A DNA stretch of 64,000 nt, taken from positions 18,935 to 82,934 of the forward strand of contig FOXT01000016.1 of NCBI GenBank assembly GCA_900115795.1. The letters are read 5' to 3'. Position numbers and translations under genes: made by a program. Each line of letters begins with the position of its first letter. Positions within the stretch are counted from its first letter, which is position 1. The notes under the pieces were generated by a model. That model was not told the origin of the DNA. It searched no databases and saw nothing but the letters and a program-made list of their open reading frames with translations. This DNA is from Lachnospiraceae bacterium XBB1006. GTDB taxonomy: Bacteria; Bacillota; Clostridia; Lachnospirales; Lachnospiraceae. Positions 1-8,354 of this stretch are shown one piece after another.

Positions 1-7
1 ACAATAA

Positions 8-116
8 CATTTTCAGGGTGTGGTGAAAATCCCAACCGGCGGTAAAGCCCGCGAGCCGAAAGGCATGATTCGGTGTAATTCCGAAGCCGACAGTAAAGTC
101 TGGATGGAAGAAAGTG
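8..116 (+). promoter_or_regulatory. FMN riboswitch (RFN element)
   Basis: The leader carries the conserved RFN core: CAGGGTG near 14, AATCCCAACCGGCGGTAAAG at 27-46, GCCCGCGAGCC at 46-56, GATTCGGTG near 67-75, CCGAAGCCGACAGT at 81-94 and GTCTGGATGGAAGA at 98-111. CATTTTC at 8-14 pairs with the GAAGAAAGTG end to close the structure. It binds FMN and switches off the riboflavin operon that follows. Seen directly as a near-consensus match to the Rfam FMN family. Confidence 0.97.
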
Positions 117-139
117 TGTCTGTGTGGTAAGTAAGATAC

Positions 140-174
140 AAGCTCTGGGATTCTATGATTCCGGAGCTTTTTTT
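140..174 (+). terminator. First terminator hairpin of the FMN riboswitch
   Basis: AAGCTCTGG (140-148) pairs with CCGGAGCTT (161-169) and a run of T follows. It sits directly after the aptamer and is the expected expression platform, formed when FMN is bound. Confidence 0.85.
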
Positions 175-204
175 CACAGATGGTGCGTAGTAAACAGTAG
201 ATGG

Positions 205-236
205 AACTTCCCTGAATTGGCAGGGGAGTTTTTTTT
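205..236 (+). terminator. Second hairpin with T-run, just before ribD
   Basis: AACTTCCCTG (205-214) pairs with CAGGGGAGTT (221-230), a 10-bp stem with a 6-base loop, running straight into a T tract. The ribD ribosome binding site (GGAGG, 239-243) begins only about three bases after the T tract, so this hairpin could end transcription or limit translation. Confidence 0.75.
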
Positions 237-248
237 ATGGAGGAAACG

Positions 249-1358
249 ATGAGAGCGGAAGCGTATATGCGTAGAGCCATTGCATTGGCAGAAAAAGGTA
301 TCGGTCATACCAATCCCAACCCGTTGGTTGGGGCGGTTATAGTAAAAAACAGACAAATCATAGGGGAAGGATATCACGAGAAGTATGGCGCACTTCATGC
401 GGAGCGGAATGCGTTAAAGAACTGCGTGGAAAATCCAGAGGGGGCGACGATGTACGTAACATTGGAACCTTGTTGTCATCAAGGGAAACAGCCACCTTGT
501 ACGGAGGCAATCATTGCTGCAGGAATTCAACGTGTGGTGATTGGCTCGCCGGACCCGAATCCTGTGGTGGCAGGAAAAGGGGTAGCCAGGTTGAAAGACG
601 CAGGGATTGCAGTAGAAGAAGATTTTTTGAAAGACGAATGTGACAAGTTGAATGACATTTTTTTCCATTATATACAAGAAAAGGAACCGTTTGTAGCGCT
701 GAAATATGCCATGACGGTCGACGGAAAAATACAGGCATCAAATGGAGCGTCACAATGGATTACGGGGGAAAGGGCGCGAAGGCATGTCCATTGGTTGCGA
801 CAACGTTATGCAGCGATACTAGTGGGAAGAGCAACGGTAGAAAAAGATGATCCGATGCTGACTACGCGCGGAATCCAAAACCCAAGTCATCCACTGCGCA
901 TCGTGCTTGACACGGGAGGAAGAATTGGAGTGGAGAGAAAAATTGTGCAAACAGCAAAAGACTATCCAACCTGGATAGCGACCTGCGATATGACAATGGA
1001 AAAGGAGAAACAGCTAATAGAATGTGGCGTGCGGGTGGTGAGGTTACCGAAAAAAAATAACAAGGTAGATGTACGCGTATTGCTAAAGCAACTCTATGAG
1101 GAAGGAGTGGATAGCTTGTTGGTAGAGGGGGGTGCCGAGGTAAATGGAACATTTTTGGAGGAAGGGTTGGTGAATAAGGTGTATGCATATATCGGCGGAC
1201 GAATGCTTGGTGGAAGTGGAAAAAGTCCTATTGGAGGGGAGGGACTTTGCCTTTGTGAAGCAAAAGAGCTGGTGGTGGAAAAAATTGAGAACTGGGAGAC
1301 GGATATTCTGGTTCAATACCATGTGAAAGAAGGTGACGCATGTTTACAGGAATCATAG
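249..1358 (+). CDS. ribD: Bifunctional diaminohydroxyphosphoribosylaminopyrimidine deaminase / reductase RibD
   Basis: Cytosolic bifunctional enzyme for the second and third steps of the GTP branch of riboflavin synthesis: zinc-dependent pyrimidine deamination, then NADPH-dependent reduction of the ribose side chain. The N-terminal deaminase shows the zinc motif HAERNAL near residue 50 and PCCHQGKQPPC near residue 75. The reductase begins near residue 145 (ALKYAMTVDGKI) and contains LLVEGGAEVNG near residue 295. A GGAGG at 239-243 supports ATG 249 over the in-frame ATG at 237, which lies inside the binding site. The 369 aa length is normal. First gene of the rib operon, with its end overlapping ribE by 19 bases. 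Confidence 0.96.
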   Translation: MRAEAYMRRAIALAEKGIGHTNPNPLVGAVIVKNRQIIGEGYHEKYGALHAERNALKNCVENPEGATMYVTLEPCCHQGKQPPCTEAIIAAGIQRVVIGSPDPNPVVAGKGVARLKDAGIAVEEDFLKDECDKLNDIFFHYIQEKEPFVALKYAMTVDGKIQASNGASQWITGERARRHVHWLRQRYAAILVGRATVEKDDPMLTTRGIQNPSHPLRIVLDTGGRIGVERKIVQTAKDYPTWIATCDMTMEKEKQLIECGVRVVRLPKKNNKVDVRVLLKQLYEEGVDSLLVEGGAEVNGTFLEEGLVNKVYAYIGGRMLGGSGKSPIGGEGLCLCEAKELVVEKIENWETDILVQYHVKEGDACLQES

Positions 1359-1969
1359 AAGAGACAGGAATACTGACAAGAAAAGCCATGGGGAGATTGC
1401 AAATATCGGCAGCGAAGGTCTTGGAAGGGACGCAAATCGGGGATAGTATTGCAGTGAACGGAGTATGCTTAACCGTAACCGGATTTATAAAAAACGGATT
1501 TACGGCGGATGTGATGCCTCAGACACTACGAGTAAGTGGTTTGTCGGAGGTTTCGCTAGGAGAACGGGTAAATTTAGAGCGGGCCATGGCTGCAAACGGG
1601 CGGTTTGGCGGGCATTTGGTCACGGGACATATAGACGGTGTCGGGAAAGTACGTAACGTACAGGAAGAAAAGAATGCAGTCTGGATTGAGGTGGTTCCGC
1701 CAAAAGAGCTTTTGGAAGGGATTGTTGAAAAGGGGTCCATTGCCATAGATGGCGTAAGCCTAACGGTAGCAAGTGTGACGCGGGATAGTTTTTTTGTATC
1801 ATTGATTCCCCACACACGTGCCGAAACCAATATGGAAAACTGGATGGTGGGACGAAGCGTGAATCTGGAAACTGACATAATCGGAAAATATATAAAAAAG
1901 ATGGTTTCTTCACGGGAAACCGAAGGAAAAATAACCATGAATTTTTTAAGCGAACATGGATTTGTATAG
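1340..1969 (+). CDS. ribE: Riboflavin synthase, alpha subunit
   Basis: Catalyses dismutation of two 6,7-dimethyl-8-ribityllumazine molecules to riboflavin, the last step of the pathway. The N-terminus MFTGIIEETG is the family signature, and the 209 aa consist of two similar lumazine-binding halves, each with a GDSIAVNGVCLTV or GSIAIDGVSLTV type motif (residues ~35 and ~133). The start lies inside the ribD coding end, which suggests translational coupling. Also called ribC in some genomes. Confidence 0.96.
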   Translation: MFTGIIEETGILTRKAMGRLQISAAKVLEGTQIGDSIAVNGVCLTVTGFIKNGFTADVMPQTLRVSGLSEVSLGERVNLERAMAANGRFGGHLVTGHIDGVGKVRNVQEEKNAVWIEVVPPKELLEGIVEKGSIAIDGVSLTVASVTRDSFFVSLIPHTRAETNMENWMVGRSVNLETDIIGKYIKKMVSSRETEGKITMNFLSEHGFV

Positions 1970-1978
1970 GAGGAAACA

Positions 1979-3190
1979 ATGAGACAGACAGTAGAACAGG
2001 CATTGCAGGATTTAAGGGATGGAAAAATGATTTTGGTTAGTGACAATGATGATCGGGAAAATGAAGGCGATCTGATTTGCGCTGCGCAATCTGTAACGGG
2101 AGAGCAGGTCAATTTCATGGCGACGTATGGCAAAGGGTTGATTTGTCTGCCGATGTCGGAGGCATTGGCAAGCAAGTTGTCCATTCCACCAATGGTAGCA
2201 AACAACACAGATAACCATGAAACGGCATTTACGGTAAGTATTGATCATGTGTCGACCACCACGGGGATATCAGCTTATGAACGGGCACTGACCATGCGAC
2301 GTGTAACGCAAGAGGATGCAAGGGCGGAGGAATTTCGGAGACCGGGACATTGTTTTCCTTTGGTTGCAAAAAAAGGAGGTGTCCTCGTACGAAACGGACA
2401 TACGGAGGCAACCGTGGATTTGATGCGGCTGGCGGGATTAAAGGAGTGTGGACTATGCTGTGAAGTAATGGCCGAGGATGGACATATGATGTTGCGGCCG
2501 GAACTGGAAAAGTTTGCGGCGAAACATGACCTGACATACATTACAATAAAAGCGCTGCAAGATTATATGCGCTTACATGAAACGTATGTAAAAGAGGAGG
2601 CGGTGGTAGATATGCCTACGGAGTATGGGACGTTTCGCGCCCATGGGTTTGTAGATTCTATCACGGGAGAACACCATATTGCCCTGGTAAAAGGAGAAAT
2701 CGGCGATGGAAAAGATTTGCTTTGCAGGGTGCATTCGGAGTGCTTGACTGGCGATGTGTTTCATTCCATGCGCTGCGACTGCGGAAAACAGCTGGAAGCG
2801 GCCATGAAGCAGATTGAAAAAGAAGAACGCGGAGTGCTTTTGTATATGCGCCAAGAGGGGCGTGGAATAGGATTAATAAATAAACTGAAAGCATACGAAT
2901 TGCAGGAGCAGGGCTATGATACGGTAGAAGCGAATGTGAAGCTCGGGTTTGCTCCGGATTTAAGAGAGTATTGGATAGGCGCCCAGATTTTACGCGCGCT
3001 GGGAGCAAAAGAGCTTCGCTTGTTAACCAATAATCCGGATAAGGTATACGGCCTTAACGAATACGGCATTACCATAAAAGAACGGGTGCCAATTGAAATT
3101 AAGGCACAACGATTTGATGCTTATTATTTACAAACAAAGAAGGAAAAAATGGGTCATATTATGAAAGAAGAAACCATTTGCATCGCATAA
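1979..3190 (+). CDS. ribBA: 3,4-dihydroxy-2-butanone 4-phosphate synthase / GTP cyclohydrolase II
   Basis: Fusion enzyme supplying both substrates of riboflavin synthesis. The N-terminal half makes the butanone phosphate from ribulose 5-phosphate and shows [10 protein letters not shown] (residues ~23-32) and the GHTEATVDL motif near residue 140. The C-terminal half opens the GTP ring and shows the zinc site in [18 protein letters not shown] near residue 254 and [10 protein letters not shown] near residue 290. The GGAGGAAACA binding site directly precedes ATG. Length 403 aa is typical, although the last ~15 residues ([13 protein letters not shown]) are a charged tail. Confidence 0.96.
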   Translation: MRQTVEQALQDLRDGKMILVSDNDDRENEGDLICAAQSVTGEQVNFMATYGKGLICLPMSEALASKLSIPPMVANNTDNHETAFTVSIDHVSTTTGISAYERALTMRRVTQEDARAEEFRRPGHCFPLVAKKGGVLVRNGHTEATVDLMRLAGLKECGLCCEVMAEDGHMMLRPELEKFAAKHDLTYITIKALQDYMRLHETYVKEEAVVDMPTEYGTFRAHGFVDSITGEHHIALVKGEIGDGKDLLCRVHSECLTGDVFHSMRCDCGKQLEAAMKQIEKEERGVLLYMRQEGRGIGLINKLKAYELQEQGYDTVEANVKLGFAPDLREYWIGAQILRALGAKELRLLTNNPDKVYGLNEYGITIKERVPIEIKAQRFDAYYLQTKKEKMGHIMKEETICIA

Positions 3191-3206
3191 GAAAAGGAGA
3201 AGAAGG

Positions 3207-3671
3207 ATGAAGATTTTTTCAGGAAATTTAGTGGCAAAGGAAGATATGAAAGTGGGCATTGTAGCTGCTCGATTTAATGAATTTATAACCTCAAAATTGC
3301 TTGGGGGCGCAGTGGACGGATTAACGCGTCATGGTGTTTGGGAGGAAAACATTCATGTGGCATGGGTGCCGGGGGCGTTTGAAATCCCGGTTTTGGCAAA
3401 AAGAATGGCAGATAGCAATTGCTACGATGCGATCATTTGCGTAGGAGCAGTCATTCGTGGAACCACCAGCCATTACGACTATGTTTGCAGTGAAGTAAGT
3501 AAGGGAATCGCGCAAGTATCGCTTGAAAGCGGAGTTCCGGTAATGTTTGGGGTATTAACAACCGATAGCATCGAACAAGCCATTGAACGGGCGGGGACAA
3601 AAGCAGGCAACAAAGGATACGACTGCGCTCTGGGGGCAATCGAAATGGTAAATGTGATAAATCAAGTATAA
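3207..3671 (+). CDS. ribH: 6,7-dimethyl-8-ribityllumazine synthase
   Basis: Beta subunit of riboflavin synthase. Condenses 5-amino-6-ribitylaminouracil with dihydroxybutanone phosphate and assembles as a capsid-like or pentameric shell. Recognised by [38 protein letters not shown] with the catalytic His, and [11 protein letters not shown]. Length 154 aa is typical. Last gene of the operon. No convincing intrinsic terminator follows; instead there are gene scraps. Confidence 0.96.
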   Translation: MKIFSGNLVAKEDMKVGIVAARFNEFITSKLLGGAVDGLTRHGVWEENIHVAWVPGAFEIPVLAKRMADSNCYDAIICVGAVIRGTTSHYDYVCSEVSKGIAQVSLESGVPVMFGVLTTDSIEQAIERAGTKAGNKGYDCALGAIEMVNVINQV

Positions 3672-3695
3672 AAGTCTTTTTTGTGAAAAGTACAT

Positions 3696-3845
3696 ATGTT
3701 GCCTTCTGACCTTACGGGAATTCATTTTTTTAATCAGAAAACCAATGAGTTCGAGTTTCGTAAGGGGCCACTTTTTACGAATATTGTGTTAGCAGACGAA
3801 ATTAACCGTGCAACGCCGCGTACGCAGGCGGCATTGCTATTTTGA
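3696..3845 (+). pseudogene. Fragment of a MoxR-family AAA+ ATPase
   Basis: A 49-codon open stretch reads [15 protein letters not shown], then [21 protein letters not shown] and ends TPRTQAALL before a stop. This is the Walker B (LADEINRA) and flanking region of MoxR ATPases, which normally have about 320 residues. The Walker A part and the C-terminal lid are absent. It is joined almost directly to a scrap of another protein normally encoded downstream of moxR, so a deletion appears to have removed the middle of an operon. Confidence 0.85.
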
Positions 3846-4143
3846 TTTTGCTTACGTTGGCGCTCTTATATTTCATCTGGCGGTATGTTAAGAACAGCAT
3901 TGTTCTGCTTGAAAAAGAAGCGAGCGAAAGGCAAAGCAGTGTGGATACGCTTTTGGGGATACGGATACAAGCCTGGATGTGAGAGAACGGTTAGATGCAC
4001 AAGAGAATATTGTGGAAGAGAATAAGAAAATACGGGAACTGTATATACGAGCCCGCTATTGTGACAAACGTATACCGACGACAAATGAGGTGCGACAGAT
4101 AAAGGAACTTGTGCGTGAAATCAAGGGAAAAATGCAAAAATAA
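3836..4143 (+). pseudogene. C-terminal scrap of a TgpA/DUF4129-type transglutaminase-like membrane protein
   Basis: Two overlapping frames: the first encodes a membrane segment (ILLTLALLYFIWRYV) followed by a charged stretch, then a frameshift near 3956-3964 leads to a second frame ending IRELYIRARYCDKRIPTTNE and RQIKELVREIKGK before the stop at 4141. A membrane helix followed by a Y-x-RARY tail is what the C-termini of TgpA-type proteins next to MoxR/DUF58 genes look like. The assignment rests on that context and is an inference. Confidence 0.55.
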
Positions 4144-4238
4144 CGGTTCGCGAAAAAATACAAAAAAGTCCTTAGTTTAATTGTATTAAAGTAAATGCAA
4201 AAATACTTAAAAATTTTTGTTGACAAGATGCAAAAATA
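4132..4238 (+). repeat. Three copies of an 11-bp motif upstream of a small gene
   Basis: ATGCAAAAATA occurs at 4132-4142, 4195-4205 and 4228-4238, the last inside the promoter spacer of the 82-codon gene. Spacings are 63 and 33 bases. They may be operator half-sites or chance in AT-rich DNA. Confidence 0.4.
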
Positions 4239-4248
4239 AGAGTAAAAT
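4220..4248 (+). promoter_or_regulatory. Sigma-A promoter
   Basis: TTGACA (4220-4225), 17-base spacer, TAAAAT (4243-4248). It drives the 82-codon gene at 4301, leaving a leader of about 45 bases. Confidence 0.85.
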
Positions 4249-4300
4249 CCATCAAGGATTGAAATGAAAGATGAATGTTTAGCAAAAAGGAGAGTAAAAC

Positions 4301-4549
4301 ATGAGATTGATGGAAAGAGACTATGCAGGCAACGGATTGTGTACAATTAATTTTGCATCTGATTATGACCGTTGGTTTGCGGCTGAGCAGGTATACAACA
4401 TGGAAGGAAATATGAATCCTTTTAATTTGGAGCCTCCAGTAGAAGAGAAGAAGATCAGACGTCGCGCAGCAAGTGCGGCAAGTCAGATCCGTGCAGCAGT
4501 TGTTGCATTGTGTACAGGAAATGATTATTTACAGTTAAAGAATGCATAA
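4301..4549 (+). CDS. Small basic protein of unknown function (82 aa)
   Basis: A single-gene unit with its own consensus promoter, an AGGAGA binding site seven bases before ATG and a strong terminator after it, so it is very likely expressed. The protein is soluble: an N-terminal half with aromatic residues, an acidic EPPVEEK stretch, then a basic alanine-rich helix (RRRAASAASQIRAAVVAL). No known family is recognised. It sits between the MoxR/TgpA scraps and gap, with no functional clue from neighbours. Expression from a solo promoter suggests a regulatory or stress role, but that is speculation. Confidence 0.8.
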   Translation: MRLMERDYAGNGLCTINFASDYDRWFAAEQVYNMEGNMNPFNLEPPVEEKKIRRRAASAASQIRAAVVALCTGNDYLQLKNA

Positions 4550-4594
4550 TAACCTTTTCCCTATAATTTATTTTGTCACAAAAAACCACTTCAA

Positions 4595-4637
4595 GAAGCA
4601 GAGAACTGTGCCCACAGTGCTCTGCTTCATTTTTTTG
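4595..4637. terminator. Strong intrinsic terminator
   Basis: GAAGCAGAG (4595-4603) pairs with CTCTGCTTC (4620-4628), with an inner ACTGTG/CACAGT helix, followed by ATTTTTTT. It ends the 82-codon gene. Confidence 0.92.
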
Positions 4638-4684
4638 TATTTACAAAAGTTCTGAATAAAGTACATTTTTCTTGCAATTTCCCA

Positions 4685-4713
4685 TTGCAAGAATGGAGTG
4701 GGAGTGTTACAAT
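4685..4713 (+). promoter_or_regulatory. Sigma-A promoter of gap
   Basis: TTGCAA (4685-4690), 17-base spacer, TACAAT (4708-4713), giving a leader of about 65 bases before gap. Confidence 0.75.
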
Positions 4714-4784
4714 CTCTCTTGGTGTCTGGAAACTGAGGGCACAAATATAAAAAAATAATTTTCAAAAAAAGAAGGGGAATGGCA

Positions 4785-5804
4785 ATGATTAACGTAGGTA
4801 TCAATGGGTTTGGACGTATCGGTGGAGTAATTTTTCGACTGATTATGGAAAGAAACGATGAATTCAATCTTTGTGGAATTAATTTAAGAAATGCAGATAT
4901 TCCACACATGGTGTATATGATTCGTTACGACAGTGTACACGGAAGATTTCCTGGAACAGTTGAGGCCGGCGAAGATTGTATTATCGTTAATGGCAAGAAA
5001 ATTCACGTATTCAGCGAGAGTGAGATTGAGAAGATTGATTGGAAGAGCTGCGGTGCAGAGTACATTATCGAATCAACCGGTGCGTTTAATACCGTAGAGC
5101 AGGCAAGTGCACATCTTAAATCCGGTGCAAAGAAAGTAGTTATTACTGCACCGTCAAAGGACAATGTGATGCCGACATTTGTAATGGGCGTCAATCATGA
5201 AACATATAAACCGGAGTATGATGTAGTTAGTAACGCATCCTGTACAACCAATTGCCTTGCGCCATTAGTTAAGATTATTAATGATGCATATGGTATTGAG
5301 GAAGGCTTGATGTCAACGATTCATGCAGCAACCGCAAAGCAGAAGGCGGTAGATGCAAGAGCAGGTCGTGATTGGAGAACCGGTCGTTCCGTGTTCAACA
5401 ACATTATCCCATCCACCACTGGAGCGGCGAAGGCATGTGGTTTGGTTATTCCGGAAATGAAAGGGAAATTAACGGGAATGTCGTTCCGTGTTCCAACTAA
5501 CGATGTTTCAATCGTGGATTTAACGGTTCGTCTGAAAAAGGCGACGGATTATGAGAGCATCTGTAAGAAAGTAAAAGAAGCTTCTCAGAATGAATTAAAA
5601 GGTATTGTGGGTTATGTAGATGAGGACGTTGTTTCTCAGGATTTAAAGGGTTGCACAGAGACATGTATATTTGATGAGACATCCGGTATTATGCTGAATG
5701 ATCATTTTGTAAAACTCTTGGCATGGTATGATAATGAGTGGGGTTACAGTAGCAAAGTACTTGACCTTGTAAAGCATATCTATAATACTTGTGAAGGAAG
5801 ATAA
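4785..5804 (+). CDS. gap: Glyceraldehyde-3-phosphate dehydrogenase (NAD-dependent)
   Basis: Cytosolic glycolytic enzyme oxidising glyceraldehyde 3-phosphate to 1,3-bisphosphoglycerate. The N-terminal Rossmann motif is INVGINGFGRIG, the catalytic cysteine lies in ASCTTNCLAP near residue 150, and WYDNEWGYS is near the C-terminus. The chosen ATG (4785) is seven bases from GGGG at 4774-4777. The ATG at 4779 is in frame but touches the binding site, so it is less likely. Length 339 aa is normal. Monocistronic with its own promoter and terminator; it is not next to pgk or tpi. Confidence 0.95.
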   Translation: MINVGINGFGRIGGVIFRLIMERNDEFNLCGINLRNADIPHMVYMIRYDSVHGRFPGTVEAGEDCIIVNGKKIHVFSESEIEKIDWKSCGAEYIIESTGAFNTVEQASAHLKSGAKKVVITAPSKDNVMPTFVMGVNHETYKPEYDVVSNASCTTNCLAPLVKIINDAYGIEEGLMSTIHAATAKQKAVDARAGRDWRTGRSVFNNIIPSTTGAAKACGLVIPEMKGKLTGMSFRVPTNDVSIVDLTVRLKKATDYESICKKVKEASQNELKGIVGYVDEDVVSQDLKGCTETCIFDETSGIMLNDHFVKLLAWYDNEWGYSSKVLDLVKHIYNTCEGR

Positions 5805-5814
5805 TAGATACACT

Positions 5815-5846
5815 AAGAAAAGAGCCGGGTACCGGCTCTTTTCTTA
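5815..5846. terminator. Bidirectional terminator between gap and the XRE regulator
   Basis: AAGAAAAGAGCCGG pairs with CCGGCTCTTTTCTT across a GTA loop. The A and T tracts on both sides serve gap (+) and the convergent regulator (-). Confidence 0.92.
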
Positions 5847-6551
5847 TGCAATGAATTCATCAATGATAAAGATATTTAACTTCTTAATAGTTTGTAAATC
5901 CTGCTTGGTAAATACAAGATGCTCTAAGAGTTCTTCTTCCGGAATAAGGTTCGGACTAAGAACGACCTTGCGTACAGCAGGCAGCAGCGTGGCGTTCAGC
6001 AGACCGGCAAGAAAACCAACTTGCATCCGGCTTTGTGAAAGGCCGCTAATGCAACTAAGCCAAATCTGCTCAATGGGATGCCTGGAGTTGACTAAAGAAT
6101 AGTTCTCCAAGACCTCATATTTGTTGCTGGTTCCCTGATACAAAACGGAACAATCTCCTAATTGTTTCTTAGAGGGAACGTCATAAAACAACTGAATGGA
6201 GTAGGTTCCCGGATCATCGGTTTGGTAGCGTTCAATTATGCTTTGAATAATACGCTTGCCCTTGCCGTCGTAGGAAAACATGTAGACCGTTTCAACCAGT
6301 CCCTGTTGTTGCGGCGTGTTCCGCGTAGGTGTGGAAGTCATTAACAGCTGAGCGGGATGGACATCAAGCGCTTGCGCAATTTCGTCCAGGGTTCCGATGT
6401 CTAAGGCGATGGTACCTTTCTCGTATTTGGAAATGGTAGATTTACTCTTGTAAATTCGGGCAGCTACGTCTTCTAAAGAGAGGCCGTGTGCCAGGCGAAA
6501 CTTCTTAATATTCTCGCCAACGTACTGTTGGATGTTGTTGCTTTCGTTCAT
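5844..6551 (-). CDS. XRE-family HTH transcriptional regulator
   Basis: A 235-residue DNA-binding protein. The N-terminal helix-turn-helix spans residues ~10-66 (IKKFRLAHGLSLEDVAARIY, then STISKYEKG). The remaining ~160 residues form an unrecognised ligand- or partner-binding domain. It is transcribed away from the permease gene from a near-perfect promoter in the 240-base gap, where paired GGAAACTTT motifs could be its own operator. The AGGAAAC binding site precedes ATG. A role in controlling the divergent permease is likely from position but is inference. Confidence 0.9.
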   Translation of the reverse strand: MNESNNIQQYVGENIKKFRLAHGLSLEDVAARIYKSKSTISKYEKGTIALDIGTLDEIAQALDVHPAQLLMTSTPTRNTPQQQGLVETVYMFSYDGKGKRIIQSIIERYQTDDPGTYSIQLFYDVPSKKQLGDCSVLYQGTSNKYEVLENYSLVNSRHPIEQIWLSCISGLSQSRMQVGFLAGLLNATLLPAVRKVVLSPNLIPEEELLEHLVFTKQDLQTIKKLNIFIIDEFIA

Positions 6552-6637
6552 ATAAATGTTTCCTAAAAATCAATAAAATTTATTAAATTCGGGCTAAGAA
6601 AAACGGATGTGCCGCAAACTCAGCCATTATCACAATG

Positions 6638-6682
6638 AAAGTTTCCTTAAAGGATTATATAATAAAAAAAGTTTCCTGTCAA
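6638..6682 (-). promoter_or_regulatory. Consensus promoter of the XRE gene with flanking operator-like repeats
   Basis: On the minus strand TTGACA (6677-6682), 17-base spacer and TATAAT (6654-6659) match the sigma-A consensus exactly. The direct repeat GGAAACTTT occurs at 6668-6676, beside the -35 box, and at 6638-6646, just past the -10 box, exactly 30 bp apart. The spacing suggests a repressor pair acting on this promoter. Confidence 0.85.
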
Positions 6683-6794
6683 GATACAGGGCGTTTATTG
6701 TGAAAAGCGTGTGAATATATTATAGTATTAAAGGTTGCGTGTGACGAAGCTAGGAGAAAACAAAAAACAAAGACAAAGGAGAAAAGTTTTTATT

Positions 6795-8276
6795 ATGTCA
6801 AATGAAAAGAAAAAGCTTTCATTGGTGGCATTGATTCTGATGATTTTTACATCAGTTTACGGGTTTAACAACATGCCACGATCATTCTACTTGATGGGAT
6901 ATGGTGCAATTCCATTTTATGTGATTTCTGCAATCATATTCTTCGTACCATTCGCTTTCATGATTGCTGAATATGGTTCAGCCTTCAAAGATGAAAAGGG
7001 TGGAATCTTCTCTTGGATGGAGAAGAGCGTTAATACCAAATACGCATTCGTTGCTACATTTATGTGGTATACATCTTACGTTATTTGGCTTGTAAACATC
7101 TCATCTGGAATCATGGTTCCTGTTTCCAATGCAATTTTTGGACAGGATACTACAGGTAACTGGTCCTTATTTGGATTAAATGCACCTCAGACACTCGGTA
7201 TCTTAGGAGTTGTATTTATCTTAGTAGTTACCTTCTTTAGTAGTAAAGGTCTTGATAAGATTAAAGTAGTATCTACCGTTGGTGGTATTGCTTGTATGGC
7301 ATTAAATGTATTATTGATTGGTGGAGCATTAATCGTTTGGATTGGTAATGGTGGTAAATTATTACAGCATGTGCCAAGCATGTCCAAGATTTTCGTTTCT
7401 CCAAACCCAGCTTTATTAGCTCCAATTTCTGTACTTGGTTTCCTTGTATATGCTTTGTTCGCATTTGGTGGAACTGAGGCAGTTGGTGGTCTTGTTGACC
7501 AGACAGAAAATCCAGAAAAGAACTTTGGTAAGGGACTTACCATTGCAGCATTCATCATTGCAATTGGATACGCTATCGGAATCTTCTGTGTAGGTATCTT
7601 CACAAACTGGGATGCTACTCTTTCTTCTGAAGCAGTACATAAGGGAAATGCATCTTATGTAATTATGAACAACTTAGGTTTCCAGTTAGGAAAAGTTTTC
7701 GGAATGAACAAAGCAGGTTGTGTTGCATTTGGTAACGGAATCGCTCGTTTCATGGGTATTTCCATTCTCTGTTCTTTAGCAGGTGCTGTATTTACTTTGA
7801 TTTACGCACCATTGAAACAGTTAATCGAAGGTGCACCGGAAGGATTATTACCAGCTTACTTCTGCAAGATGGAAGATGGTATGCCTAAGAACGCTATGAA
7901 GATTCAGTGTGCAGTAGTTGTTGTAATGGACCTTTTAATTGGTATGGGTGGAGACGCTATGGCGCAGTTCTTCAACGTATTGGTATCTATGACAAACGTT
8001 GCTATGACATTGCCATACTTGTTTATCTCTGGTGCATTCATCGCATTCAAGAGAAACAAGAACATCCAGAAGTCCTTCGTTGTATTTAAGAACGATGCTG
8101 CAACAGTTATCTTTACAGTATTAGTTACTGCAACCGTAGCATTTGCGAATGTATTTACAATTATTGAACCGGCTATGAACGGTGATATGCAGACAACAAT
8201 TTGGAGTATTGTTGGACCTGTTCTCTTTACTGTAATTGCTTTGGTTCTTCATGCAAGATACGAAAAGAATAAGTAA
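6795..8276 (+). CDS. yjeM: YjeM-type amino acid permease (APC superfamily)
   Basis: Inner-membrane amino acid or amine transporter of the glutamate:GABA antiporter branch. Recognised by close resemblance along the whole length to E. coli YjeM: LSLVALILMIFTSVYGF at the start, FYLMGYGAIPFYV, FMIAEYGSAFKDEKGGI, FAFGGTEAVGGLVDQTENPEKNFGKG near residue 235, and FANVFTIIEP near the end. About 12-13 hydrophobic segments. Start chosen at MSNEKKK (493 aa), where the family begins; an upstream in-frame ATG at 6735 gives an unlike basic extension. Codon use differs from neighbours, with many A/T-ending highly used codons, suggesting high expression. Substrate unknown. Confidence 0.88.
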   Translation: MSNEKKKLSLVALILMIFTSVYGFNNMPRSFYLMGYGAIPFYVISAIIFFVPFAFMIAEYGSAFKDEKGGIFSWMEKSVNTKYAFVATFMWYTSYVIWLVNISSGIMVPVSNAIFGQDTTGNWSLFGLNAPQTLGILGVVFILVVTFFSSKGLDKIKVVSTVGGIACMALNVLLIGGALIVWIGNGGKLLQHVPSMSKIFVSPNPALLAPISVLGFLVYALFAFGGTEAVGGLVDQTENPEKNFGKGLTIAAFIIAIGYAIGIFCVGIFTNWDATLSSEAVHKGNASYVIMNNLGFQLGKVFGMNKAGCVAFGNGIARFMGISILCSLAGAVFTLIYAPLKQLIEGAPEGLLPAYFCKMEDGMPKNAMKIQCAVVVVMDLLIGMGGDAMAQFFNVLVSMTNVAMTLPYLFISGAFIAFKRNKNIQKSFVVFKNDAATVIFTVLVTATVAFANVFTIIEPAMNGDMQTTIWSIVGPVLFTVIALVLHARYEKNK

Positions 8277-8300
8277 GAATTGATAAACGAAGAATAAGAA

Positions 8301-8346
8301 AAGACGGTCATGCGGTGAAGTGGTTCACTTGCATGACCGTTTTTTT
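8301..8346. terminator. Bidirectional terminator
   Basis: GACGGTCATGC pairs with GCATGACCGT, followed by T7. It lies between the permease (+) and the convergent regulator (-). Confidence 0.88.
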
Positions 8347-8354
8347 ATTGTTAA

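Noticed and set aside
1519-2208. Long antisense frames in the rib operon and similar ones elsewhere
   Set aside because: They lie wholly over well-identified genes on the other strand and have no binding sites or family features.
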